From: Clostridiales bacterium
Lineage (GTDB): Bacteria; Bacillota; Clostridia; Christensenellales; HGM11417
Length of the DNA stretch: 42,522 bases
Direction of reading: 5' to 3'
Assembly (NCBI GenBank): GCA_012519285.1
Contig: JAAYQN010000018.1
Span: forward strand, 1-42,522
Position numbers and translations under genes: made by a program. The notes beneath the pieces are model-generated. The model ran no database searches and was not told where the DNA came from. It saw nothing but the letters and a program-made list of their open reading frames with translations. Shown here piece after piece: positions 34,555 through 42,368 of the stretch. Position 1 is the first letter of the stretch. Each line of letters opens with the position of its first letter.

Positions 34555-34675
34555 TTACAGCGTTACGCCTCCCTTCCATATCGCGAAATCCCGATAATTG
34601 TTTTCCTCGCTTCTGATCTTTTGCCGTTTGCCACTTCGACGATGAGGTCGAGCAATTTGTCGCTTAAACTGTCAA
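34555..34675 (-). pseudogene. uxaA: C-terminal remnant of altronate dehydratase (uxaA)
   Basis: On the minus strand the frame 'SDKLLDLIVEVANGK' passes, after a one-base shift, into 'IRSEENNYRDFAIWKGGVTL' and a stop at 34557-34555. This is the characteristic C-terminus of UxaA-type altronate dehydratases (LDLI.EVASGK.T..E....EFAIWK.GVTL). The rest of the gene is absent, and the frameshift confirms decay. It directly follows a remnant of uxaB, as uxaB-uxaA order would predict. Confidence 0.7.
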
Positions 34676-34900
34676 ACTGTCTGTCTCAAGCAGCGCACCG
34701 TAGGGTGCTTGAAGGCGTATATGTCCTTATACCACGTAAGCCCCTTCAGCGCCACCACGCCGCCTCCGTAGCCCTTTTCGTTGAGCTTCTGTACAATAAA
34801 AACACGCGAAGGCGCGCAGGAAGTTGCCTTCCCCGAACATCAGCACCTTTTCGGGGAGCTTTCAGCTCAGCCCGGCGTTTTTTCTGTTCAATTCCCTCAT
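34676..34900 (-). pseudogene. uxaB: N-terminal remnant of tagaturonate reductase (uxaB)
   Basis: From an ATG at 34900 the minus strand reads MRELNRKNAGLS, a stop, then 'PEKVLMFGEGNFLRAFACF'. After a frameshift come 'FIVQKLNEKGYGGGVVALKG' and 'YAFKHPTVRCL'. This is the start of UxaB (VLQFGEGNFLRAF...KLNE.G). The gene breaks off near 34690 and joins uxaA tail sequence, so an internal deletion removed most of both genes. It lies divergent from the LacI-type regulator. Confidence 0.72.
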
Positions 34901-34905
34901 TTTTA

Positions 34906-34934
34906 TTGATTTTCCTGAAAATTTATGTTATATT
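34906..34934 (+). promoter_or_regulatory. Promoter of the LacI regulator/uxaC pair
   Basis: A -35 TTGATT (34906-34911) and a -10 TATATT (34929-34934) are 17 bases apart. The operator palindrome begins two bases after the -10. Confidence 0.7.
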
Positions 34935-34935
34935 T

Positions 34936-34951
34936 ATGTAAGCGCTTACAT
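34936..34951. promoter_or_regulatory. Perfect LacI/CcpA-type operator (cre-like)
   Basis: ATGTAAGCGCTTACAT is a 16-base perfect palindrome with central CG, matching every fixed position of the Gram-positive cre consensus. It covers the predicted transcript start. It may be the operator of the adjacent LacI-family regulator, a CcpA site, or both. Confidence 0.8.
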
Positions 34952-34989
34952 TTATAAAGGGCAAAAATATGTCAACCGGGCGGGATTTT

Positions 34990-35970
34990 ATGAACATTTA
35001 CGATATCGCAAGGCTGGCGGGCGTATCCATCGCTACGGTCTCGCGCGTCATAAACGGCAAGGGTTACGTCAACAAGAATACAAGGGAAAAGGTTTTAAAG
35101 GTCATCACGCGGCACAATTACACGCCCAAAAAGTCAGCCCAAAACCTCTCCACGGGAGCCTCGCTCAAGCTGATCGGCATCGTTTGCTACAACATCGAGG
35201 ACCCCTACTACGCCAAGGCGGTGGCGGTGCTCCAGAGGGACCTCAATCGCTTCGGGTACGATATAATCTTGAGCTGCACGGGAGAGAGCAGAAAGCAAAG
35301 GCAAAGCTGCATCGACATGCTGATATCAAAAAACGTGGACGCCATAGTGTTTATCGGCTCGGTGTTTGCGGGAAAGAGCGAGCAGGTCATTTTAAACGCA
35401 GCGAGGCACCTTCCCGTGTTTATCATCAACGCCAAGGTGGAGGGCAAAAACATCCACTGCGCCTATTGCGACGAGAGCGACACTGTGTACGAGTGCGCCA
35501 GGGCGTTGTTTGAAAGGGGAAGGAGAAAACTCGCCTTTTTCTACGACGTGGAGACCTACGGCTCAAGCAAGAAGAGAGAAGGCTTTTTGAGGGCGGTTAA
35601 AGACCTGGGCATAAGCGAAAAGTACGTCATGAAATGCCCTCCCGACCTTGAGGGGGCCTGCCGGGAGTTTGAGCAGTTCTGGGAAGAAGGCAAAGCGGAC
35701 GGCGCGATGTGCTCAAACGACGAGCTGGCGGCGGGCATCTTAAAGGCCGCTCGGAAGATGGGAATAAGCGTGCCGGGGCAGCTTTCCGTGATAGGGTATA
35801 ACAATTCGCTGATAGCCCGCTGCACCTCTCCCGCGCTTTCCAGCCTCGAGAACAACGTCGAAAAGCTGGCTGAGTTTACGGCAAAAAACATAAGCGATTA
35901 TTTTTCCGAAAACCAAGCTGTGTTAGATTTTAAGGCCGATTTCAAATTGATAATAAGGGAAACTTTATAA
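34990..35970 (+). CDS. LacI-family transcriptional regulator
   Basis: The 326-residue regulator has the LacI helix-turn-helix 'NIYDIARLAGVSIATVSRVI' at its N-terminus and hinge 'SAQNLSTGAS'. A periplasmic-binding-protein-like sensor domain follows ('LIGIVCYNIEDPYYAKAVAV', 'GAMCSNDELAAGILKAARKM', 'LSVIGYNNSLIARCTSPAL'). It probably senses a hexuronate-derived sugar, since uxaC follows 10 bases after its stop. I take the ATG at 34990 (family start MNIYDIA), behind GGGCGGGA. The ATG at 34969 would add seven residues. The promoter and palindromic operator immediately upstream suggest autoregulation. Confidence 0.9.
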   Translation: MNIYDIARLAGVSIATVSRVINGKGYVNKNTREKVLKVITRHNYTPKKSAQNLSTGASLKLIGIVCYNIEDPYYAKAVAVLQRDLNRFGYDIILSCTGESRKQRQSCIDMLISKNVDAIVFIGSVFAGKSEQVILNAARHLPVFIINAKVEGKNIHCAYCDESDTVYECARALFERGRRKLAFFYDVETYGSSKKREGFLRAVKDLGISEKYVMKCPPDLEGACREFEQFWEEGKADGAMCSNDELAAGILKAARKMGISVPGQLSVIGYNNSLIARCTSPALSSLENNVEKLAEFTAKNISDYFSENQAVLDFKADFKLIIRETL

Positions 35971-35980
35971 GGAGGAGAAT

Positions 35981-37372
35981 ATGGAATTTTTAAGCGACGA
36001 CATTTTGCTCACCTCGCAGCTTGCCAAGGATCTCTACCGCTCTTACGCGAGGGACCTTCCCATTATCGACTACCATTGCCACATTGACCCAAAAGACATC
36101 CTGCAAGACAAGAAATTTGAAAACATAACGCAGCTGTGGCTGTACGGCGACCATTACAAGTGGCGACTTATGCGAAATTGCGGCGCGGACGAAAGGTTTA
36201 TCACGGGAGGTGCCGACGACTTCCAGAAGTTTGAGGCATTCGCGAGGTGCCTTCCCCGCTGCATAGGCAACCCCATATACGTATGGTGCCACATGGAGCT
36301 GAAGGGGTATTTCGGCTACGAGGGGGAGATAAACGGCAGCATGGCGAGGCGCATCTTTGATTTTACCAAAGAAAAGCTTGCGAGCTCCGAATTCTCGGTG
36401 AGAAACATTATAAGGCGCTCCAACGTGGAGATAATCTGCACCACTGACGACCCCGCCGACGATTTGAGCGCGCATATCCAGCTTAAGAGAGAGGAAAACC
36501 TGGGATTTAAGGTGCTTCCCTCCTTCCGCCCCGACAGGGCAATACATGTCGAGAAAAAGGATTTTCCCCGGTACGTGGAAAAGCTACAAGCGGCAAGCGG
36601 CGTGAAGATAGATGGCATAGAGAGCTTAAAGGAGGCCTTGTTAAAGAGGCTTGACTTTTTTCACAGGCAGGGGTGCAAGGTGTCCGACCACGCCCTGGAC
36701 AGCTATATCTATCGCGAATGCGGGGACGCCGAGGCAGAGCGCATTTTTCAGAAGGCTATTGCGAGGCAGCCCCTTGACGAGCTTGAGGTCGAAAAGTTCC
36801 AGACATATATGCTGCTCTTCCTCGCAAAAAAGTACGCCGGTTACGGTATGGCCATGCAGCTTCATTATAACTGCCTGAGGAACAACAACAGCGTTATGTC
36901 CCGAAAACTTGGGTCCGACACGGGCTTTGACAGCATAAACAGCTCCCGCTCTCCCGTTAAACTCGCAAGGCTTCTCGATGCGCTCTATGAGGAAGGCTGC
37001 CTGCCAAAGACCATAGTTTATTCCCTCGACCCCAACGACGATAAGCTGATAAACACCATAATCAACTGTTTCCAAAGCGAAGCGGTGGGCAAGCTCCAGC
37101 ACGGCAGCGCGTGGTGGTTTAACGACACCAAATGCGGGATAGCCTCCCACCTTGCCACCCTTGCCGAATACAGCGTGCTGGGGAATTTCATCGGCATGCT
37201 GACCGACAGCAGGAGCTTTACCTCCTATATAAGGCACGACTACTTCCGCCGCCTGCTGTGCGACTTTGTGGCAAACCAGGTAAATAACGGGGAATATCCG
37301 AATAATAAGGAAAACCTCAAGACCCTGATTGACAACATCTGCTATTATAACGTAAAGAATTACCTTTTCTGA
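35981..37372 (+). CDS. uxaC: Glucuronate (uronate) isomerase
   Basis: UxaC interconverts D-glucuronate/D-fructuronate and D-galacturonate/D-tagaturonate. The 463-residue protein opens with the typical 'LPIIDYHCHIDPKDILQDKK' metal-site region. It contains 'MQLHYNCLRNNNSVMSRKLG' and 'GIASHLATLAEYSVLGNFIG', and ends with 'RLLCDFVANQVNNGEYP'. AAGGAGGAGA precedes the ATG. It is intact, while the genes for the next galacturonate-branch steps (uxaB, uxaA) survive only as fragments on the other side of the regulator. The enzyme may feed a fructuronate branch encoded elsewhere. Confidence 0.96.
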   Translation: MEFLSDDILLTSQLAKDLYRSYARDLPIIDYHCHIDPKDILQDKKFENITQLWLYGDHYKWRLMRNCGADERFITGGADDFQKFEAFARCLPRCIGNPIYVWCHMELKGYFGYEGEINGSMARRIFDFTKEKLASSEFSVRNIIRRSNVEIICTTDDPADDLSAHIQLKREENLGFKVLPSFRPDRAIHVEKKDFPRYVEKLQAASGVKIDGIESLKEALLKRLDFFHRQGCKVSDHALDSYIYRECGDAEAERIFQKAIARQPLDELEVEKFQTYMLLFLAKKYAGYGMAMQLHYNCLRNNNSVMSRKLGSDTGFDSINSSRSPVKLARLLDALYEEGCLPKTIVYSLDPNDDKLINTIINCFQSEAVGKLQHGSAWWFNDTKCGIASHLATLAEYSVLGNFIGMLTDSRSFTSYIRHDYFRRLLCDFVANQVNNGEYPNNKENLKTLIDNICYYNVKNYLF

Positions 37373-37387
37373 AAATACGAAAACATT

Positions 37388-37570
37388 TTATCGCCAAGGT
37401 GTGCTTAAACGCCTCGCTTCGTGTCCTGATTGAGAGGCGTCAAGCTGCTCCTCCCATCTCGTCAGAAAAGAATATTTATAATCCTCTTTTGTGTCTACTT
37501 TTATAGGATAACTTCAAGTGCGAATATTATATGGTACTTGCAATTCCATTTCGTATGTGCTAAACATCAT
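37388..37570 (-). pseudogene. Small ORF interrupted by an in-frame TGA
   Basis: On the minus strand an ATG at 37570 opens 61 codons ending in TAA at 37390-37388, with a single in-frame TGA at codon 19 (37516-37514). The second part reads 'KVDTKEDYKYSFLTRWEEQL'. GGAGGA lies 10 bases before the ATG and is buried in a long hairpin. TGA is used as a normal stop by neighbouring genes, so this is most likely a broken small gene, or two very short ones. No family is recognised. Confidence 0.35.
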
Positions 37571-37580
37571 TATTCGTAAT

Positions 37581-37631
37581 TCCTCCTTCGGTTTTAAAGT
37601 GCGGAACCCACTTTATTTTACCAAAGGAGGA
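37581..37631 (-). promoter_or_regulatory. Ribosome-site-sequestering hairpin
   Basis: Arms 37581-37592 and 37620-37631 pair over 12 positions with one mismatch, and inner arms 37596-37601 and 37609-37614 pair perfectly. On the minus strand the 3' arm is the AAGGAGGA ribosome site of the small ORF, base-paired to a CCTCC on the 5' arm. Such a fold would hold translation shut until something opens it. The surrounding 355-base spacer has no other recognisable feature. Confidence 0.5.
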
Positions 37632-37727
37632 TATCTTTTTCTACAGACTGACAAGGATTTGAAAATCCCTGTTTCTTTTTGCAGTTCTATTCTAACTTAA
37701 AACACTCCGCTTTCCGTTAAATACCTG

Positions 37728-40700
37728 TTAGTTTTCACGCTTATGGTTACCTCTGAAAATATTCTTTCTTTTATCAATATCGCTTAAGACATACATTACA
37801 AAGCTTATTGCAGTGAGGGCAATAAATGCGATTGTTAAGATGTTTATTATCAGTTTCCACCATACAATAACGGGCTGCAGACGCGTCAGATTGGAGTAAC
37901 CATCCATTGCCGCGCTGTAGTTGACTATAACGTAAAGCAGTCTGTGCATGGATTCCCTCAGCTTTATGTTAAATGTGGGGCTGTTTTTCATTTCTTGCGT
38001 AAATCCGCTGAGGGTTCCCTTATCGAGGAAACAATCTGTACCGTTCATAAATCCGTCATCGTATACCATGAACAATTTGCCGTTTGAACCCGCCATATCG
38101 GTAAGCGTATACCCATCAAACGACCACTCTGCTCTGAGAATGTTTATCATAAGGTTATCGCTTGCGCTCGTCCATAAACAGCCTGCGCGGTTAAAAGATG
38201 TCATTATTGCATGAGCATTGCCCATATCGGGACGGAGAGCATATTCCCATGGAAGCAGATAGATTTCTCTTGCCGCCTGTTCATTCATCCAGATACAGAT
38301 ACCGTTACGGTTGGTTTCCTCATCATTAAAGATAAAATGTTTGGGATGAGCAATAACACCTTGAGCCTGCATTGTCTTTATTTCGTACATAGCAGTGATA
38401 CCGCTAAGGTACGGGTCTTCCGAGAAATATTCTGCCGCTCTGCCACCAAACGCAACACGGTGGATATTTAATCCGGGAGCATACAGGCCATGAAGATTTT
38501 TCTGCTTTGGGTCATGGTCGCTGCGCGCATCGGCCGCAATTGCTTCTCCAACCTTTTCAAATATCTCTACGCTGAATGTCGAAGCAATAATTCCCTCACA
38601 GCTCATGGATGAGTACCCCTCTGCGGTATTGCTTACGCCATATGGGCCATCATCCTCATCAGTCATGGGCTTTGCCACACTTGGAAGCGCGGGAGTAAAA
38701 CCGTAACAGTTTGTAAGCGTAATGAACATATCTTCCTGTGAAATTCTGTTTAAAAGCAAATCCCATTTAGGGTCTGAATATTTTAATCCCTCTAACATTG
38801 CAAGGGTAAGGTCAGAGCTGAAATCGTTAAATTTTGGCATTGTGGCGCCTTGCTCCTCAACTATGGTCTTATGGCTTGTGATATCATACTTTTCCGATAC
38901 CAAATTGGTGAGCGCAAGAATGGTCTCCTGAGTGGGAAGCGTGCCAAGCCAATTGTTACGCGAAACATAGACCACATCGCCATTATCTGTCTTATTATTG
39001 ACTACGCCTGAGAAGCGGTTAGGGTCCATAAAATCCAGTTGATTTACTATCTTTGTGCCGTTAGGAGTATCGCTGAGAGTTGTAGGAGTGTCATGAGTCC
39101 TTGCGGAAGATAATGAGAATACCTCCGCATCGACCGTCGGCTGACTGAGTACTTTCTTTGCCAAATTTGCGTCGCCTGCAGCGTCAATTCTGCTGTTTTC
39201 CTGCGTATAATTTTTTGCGGCCAAGATATTATTTATGGCATCGTGCGAATCCTTTGCAACAGTAAGGTAATAATCACCGCTATTTAGGATATATGTTTGC
39301 GCATTCTCCGCGTCATACATTCTGAATTGCTCAAAGGCAATTTTCATACGCTCCATATTCTTCTTATCCTGAATGGTTGCGCTCAATATTTGACTCTGCT
39401 CAGGCTGCAGAAGGTCAGTTTTTCCAAAGCCGACCAATTCTACCGAAGGCACCTCGACCCCAAACATGCGCGTATAGTCGTTATATGGCTTCTGTAGGTA
39501 AATCTGAACAACTTCTTTACCGGCTCTTTCTCCCACATTGGTTACGGTAACGCTTACGTTGAATGCAACCGTCTTATTGTTTTCATCCTTCTGTTCCGTT
39601 ATTGTCAGATTGCTGTATTCAAATTCTGTGTATGATAACCCGAATCCAAAGGGATAAGCGACCTCAGACCAGTAATCGTATTCCCCCACTCCCGCATTCA
39701 TCATAACATAGTCTTCGTAACGGGTTTCAAAATAACGGTAACCTATATATACGCCTTCCACATAGACGCCATAGTATTTCTGAGAGCTGTTCAGTCCCAA
39801 CTCGGCCGTATTTGCATATTCGGATGAAAAGCCATTATTTACCTTCCAATCCATTGCTGCAGGCGAGGCAAAATTGTTCTTTAAGAAGGTATCGGAAAGC
39901 CTGCCCGAAGGATTGATTTCACCAACAAGCGCCTTTGCGACTGCTTTCATGCCTGTTGCGCCGGGAAGTCCTATCCACATTGCCGCATCCACGCCATAGT
40001 TTTCATTGAAAAGAAAATCACATTGAATAGTTACCGCCGAATTGATTAGAACAATTATATTGTCGATGTCGCCCATTCTCTTCATTATTGCAAGCTGCTC
40101 GAGGATATCAAGTTCGTTTCTGGAAAGCGAAAGGTGGCTTCCGTCAATACCGTCGCTTTCCGTCCAAGAAATATCAACGCCTTCTCCGCTTTCACGGGTT
40201 ATGACGGCAATGACCGAACCTCCATGTTCTTTATACTCATCGCTTATTCCCTCTGACTTATATACGCTCCATGGGGGTTCGTCTATTTTAAATACTCCTC
40301 CCTTTATCCCGCGCCCGCTTTTACCCGCGCCGTTTTTCAAGAAGTTGTATATCTTTTCATTTACCTGAAGGTTTGTCTCTTCTTCGATTGCCTCTTTAAG
40401 GTCATAGAGTTTACCTTGACGGCGTACGCCGGGACCATGGGTGGCATAGAAAATTTTAGCCGAGCCGCTGAGCGCAAAAGAAACTTTTGCATTAGGAGCA
40501 AGCGGTAAAGCGTTATTATCATTTTTCAGCAGAACAAGTCCTTCTCCCTGAACTTCCTCGTTCACAGCGCGGTAATACTCTTCAATTTCAGCCGCGGTCT
40601 TTAAAGGGGGTCGGCTGATTATTTTTTCCGAAGTGCCATTTTTGAGTTCAACTTCAATATAATCCTTTGTCCCCAAAAAAGAATGTATTTCATTATTAAA

Positions 40701-40808
40701 CGGGACGATTGCCGCATTTATCACAAACATGACAACCATAAATGAAGCAAAAAATACTTTCAGTGTTTCCCATGATTTCTTTTTTAATAATCTCTTAAAT
40801 GTTTTCAT
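37728..40808 (-). CDS. Membrane-anchored GH3 glycosidase with swapped domain order
   Basis: This is a 1026-residue glycoside hydrolase family 3 protein. The usual order is reversed. The alpha/beta sandwich domain comes first ('EVQGEGLVLLKNDNNALPL', 'GLPGATGMKAVAKALVGEIN', 'AYPFGFGLSYTEFEYS'), then a fibronectin-III-like domain (about residues 430-520). The catalytic barrel comes last ('GLYAPGLNIHR', 'VIAHPKHFIFND', 'WSFDGYTLTDMAGS' with likely nucleophile Asp904). Hydrophobic helices near residues 16-38 and 980-1005 suggest anchoring at both ends, with the enzyme outside. It probably releases beta-linked glucose or xylose residues; the substrate is not determinable. TAGGAGATT precedes the ATG. 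Confidence 0.9.
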   Translation of the reverse strand: MKTFKRLLKKKSWETLKVFFASFMVVMFVINAAIVPFNNEIHSFLGTKDYIEVELKNGTSEKIISRPPLKTAAEIEEYYRAVNEEVQGEGLVLLKNDNNALPLAPNAKVSFALSGSAKIFYATHGPGVRRQGKLYDLKEAIEEETNLQVNEKIYNFLKNGAGKSGRGIKGGVFKIDEPPWSVYKSEGISDEYKEHGGSVIAVITRESGEGVDISWTESDGIDGSHLSLSRNELDILEQLAIMKRMGDIDNIIVLINSAVTIQCDFLFNENYGVDAAMWIGLPGATGMKAVAKALVGEINPSGRLSDTFLKNNFASPAAMDWKVNNGFSSEYANTAELGLNSSQKYYGVYVEGVYIGYRYFETRYEDYVMMNAGVGEYDYWSEVAYPFGFGLSYTEFEYSNLTITEQKDENNKTVAFNVSVTVTNVGERAGKEVVQIYLQKPYNDYTRMFGVEVPSVELVGFGKTDLLQPEQSQILSATIQDKKNMERMKIAFEQFRMYDAENAQTYILNSGDYYLTVAKDSHDAINNILAAKNYTQENSRIDAAGDANLAKKVLSQPTVDAEVFSLSSARTHDTPTTLSDTPNGTKIVNQLDFMDPNRFSGVVNNKTDNGDVVYVSRNNWLGTLPTQETILALTNLVSEKYDITSHKTIVEEQGATMPKFNDFSSDLTLAMLEGLKYSDPKWDLLLNRISQEDMFITLTNCYGFTPALPSVAKPMTDEDDGPYGVSNTAEGYSSMSCEGIIASTFSVEIFEKVGEAIAADARSDHDPKQKNLHGLYAPGLNIHRVAFGGRAAEYFSEDPYLSGITAMYEIKTMQAQGVIAHPKHFIFNDEETNRNGICIWMNEQAAREIYLLPWEYALRPDMGNAHAIMTSFNRAGCLWTSASDNLMINILRAEWSFDGYTLTDMAGSNGKLFMVYDDGFMNGTDCFLDKGTLSGFTQEMKNSPTFNIKLRESMHRLLYVIVNYSAAMDGYSNLTRLQPVIVWWKLIINILTIAFIALTAISFVMYVLSDIDKRKNIFRGNHKREN

Positions 40809-40826
40809 GCTTCAATCTCCTATTGG

Positions 40827-41336
40827 CTATTTATTGCCTTCTGCTGCTTTTTCGGCTTTGTAATAGCCTTTTTTAAGTATCAAAGCAGAAGTTATTATAA
40901 ATACCATCGCAATGAGTGTATTTATAAGCTGGGAGAAGTAGCTGTTTGCGAGAAGAGGTTCCACAGGATCTCCGATCGTTCCCGACACTATCGGATAGAG
41001 TATTGTGCCTATAAGCGAATATTCGGCAAGTATGCTCATAAAGAAGCTGTATATCAATGCGACAAAAGCAATATATAGGCAAAAACGCCGGTATTTAATG
41101 ATCTCGGATATAACAGGTTTCTCTTTTAAATAAAATTCGGCAATGCTTGCAACAACAGCAATTAAAATAAAAATTATCGCAACAATGTGTCCGGTTACAA
41201 CCTCACGTGAAACCACTCCGCCATTGAACTCCGAGGGGCAGTTTAACAGATATAATAAGAATGCGGCTATTACCAGACCCAATGAGAAGATAGTCAGATA
41301 AAAGTTTACTTGTTTATAGAAATTTTTTGTTTTCAT
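40827..41336 (-). CDS. Hypothetical four- to five-helix membrane protein
   Basis: The 169-residue protein has hydrophobic helices at about residues 11-31, 48-71, 82-105 and 130-150. An outside loop between the first two contains 'NCPSEFNGGVVSREV'. It ends in a lysine-rich tail. No family is recognised. The ATG at 41336 follows GGAGGG; the frame extends 14 codons further without a ribosome site. It lies 18 bases before the GH3 gene and is presumably co-transcribed with it, so it may support that enzyme in the membrane. Confidence 0.65.
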   Translation of the reverse strand: MKTKNFYKQVNFYLTIFSLGLVIAAFLLYLLNCPSEFNGGVVSREVVTGHIVAIIFILIAVVASIAEFYLKEKPVISEIIKYRRFCLYIAFVALIYSFFMSILAEYSLIGTILYPIVSGTIGDPVEPLLANSYFSQLINTLIAMVFIITSALILKKGYYKAEKAAEGNK

Positions 41337-41361
41337 TATTCCCTCCGACGAGATATGATTT

Positions 41362-41397
41362 CTTTCCGTTATAGGCACATAGGCCTATAACGGAAAG
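41362..41397. repeat. 15-bp perfect inverted repeat between genes
   Basis: CTTTCCGTTATAGGC (41362-41376) and its exact complement (41383-41397) flank a six-base loop. There is no T run on either strand, so it is not a standard terminator. It may stabilise or separate the messages of the two minus-strand genes. Confidence 0.65.
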
Positions 41398-41416
41398 ATG
41401 GTGATGGCGAATTATA

Positions 41417-42366
41417 TCAGCCTCTGATAACATTTGGTCTCTCATAGAACTTGTAATCGGTCATGGTAAGCTCTGTGGATGAATATATGTAAATACAGTC
41501 TATTATAGGAGCTTCCGCATGGAATGTGCCTCCATGGTTATTGTTGTTGCCAACATAAAGAGAAATTACGTTACGTCCCTGATTAAGCGAGAGTTTATCA
41601 GTAATGAAGCAATTTTCAAAAGGTGTCTTGTTTTGCGACAGGTCTGCACTATCAACAAGGTTAGCCATAGGCATATAGAGACCGTCATATTCAATCCAGG
41701 TTAACGGAATGTCACCATCCCATTCTCCGTTAACGACAATCTTAAATTCCTCATCAGACAGATAATTGTATACGACTCCGTTTACTACCTTTGTGGTAAA
41801 GAATTCATATGATTCGCTTGAGACACGGAGATATAAAACAGCGTCCGAAATAGCATCTTCTGCGTATATTTCAAAATCAAGGAAAGCTCCGTTGTAATAG
41901 AGTTCTCTTACAAAATAGCCGTTGCTTACATCTCCGCCACTTACAAAGGTGTGATCCATTATCATCTGCTCCTCAAAGGAGTTTGTGGATGTGCCTTGAC
42001 CAGTCTTTCCGGTAAAATCAACAGCTTCAGCTTCAAATGTGTATTTTTTCAGCATATTTCCATAAACGTCTATATCTTCCGTTAAATTCATGTTGTTGCT
42101 GAATTTTATAGTAAAAGCCTTGTCTCTGAACCAGCCGGCAAAGTAATAATCGTTTACTTCCGGGTCAGCGGGAGCATTGCTGCCCACCGTTCCATTAAAC
42201 TCTACCGATACGGTAGCATACAGAACGTCGCCGTCGCCTATATTATAGAAATATCTTACCGTGACATTATCATGGGTTTCGCTGTCCTCAATCCACTTAG
42301 CATAAAGCGTCAAATCGCTTGTTACGGGGATATCAAACGTAAATTGGTTATTACAGCTTGCTTCGG
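41417..42366 (-). pseudogene. Carbohydrate-binding repeat protein, 5' end cut by an insertion sequence
   Basis: On the minus strand the frame begins inside a Listeria-Bacteroides repeat ('HTEASCNNQFTFDIPVTSDL', then TLYAKW). A second repeat follows ('VRYFYNIGDGDVLYATVSVE', 'YYFAGWFRDKAFTIKF'). The last 210 residues begin with 'YTFEAEAVDFTGKTGQG', the style of CBM6/CBM35 carbohydrate-binding modules. No sorting motif follows. The frame is open into the IS end at about 42369, and the first internal ATG (42313) sits mid-repeat, so the true 5' part, with any signal peptide, is missing. The GH3 and membrane genes downstream may have lost their promoter. Confidence 0.75.
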
Positions 42367-42368
42367 TG

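Noticed and set aside
34824-35513. 229-codon plus-strand open frame over the LacI gene start
   Set aside because: Overlaps the LacI helix-turn-helix frame and the promoter; it is a shadow.
37388-37570. Selenocysteine or recoded TGA in the small minus-strand ORF
   Set aside because: TGA serves as an ordinary stop in argD, potA and potB, and no selenocysteine insertion hairpin was evident after the codon.
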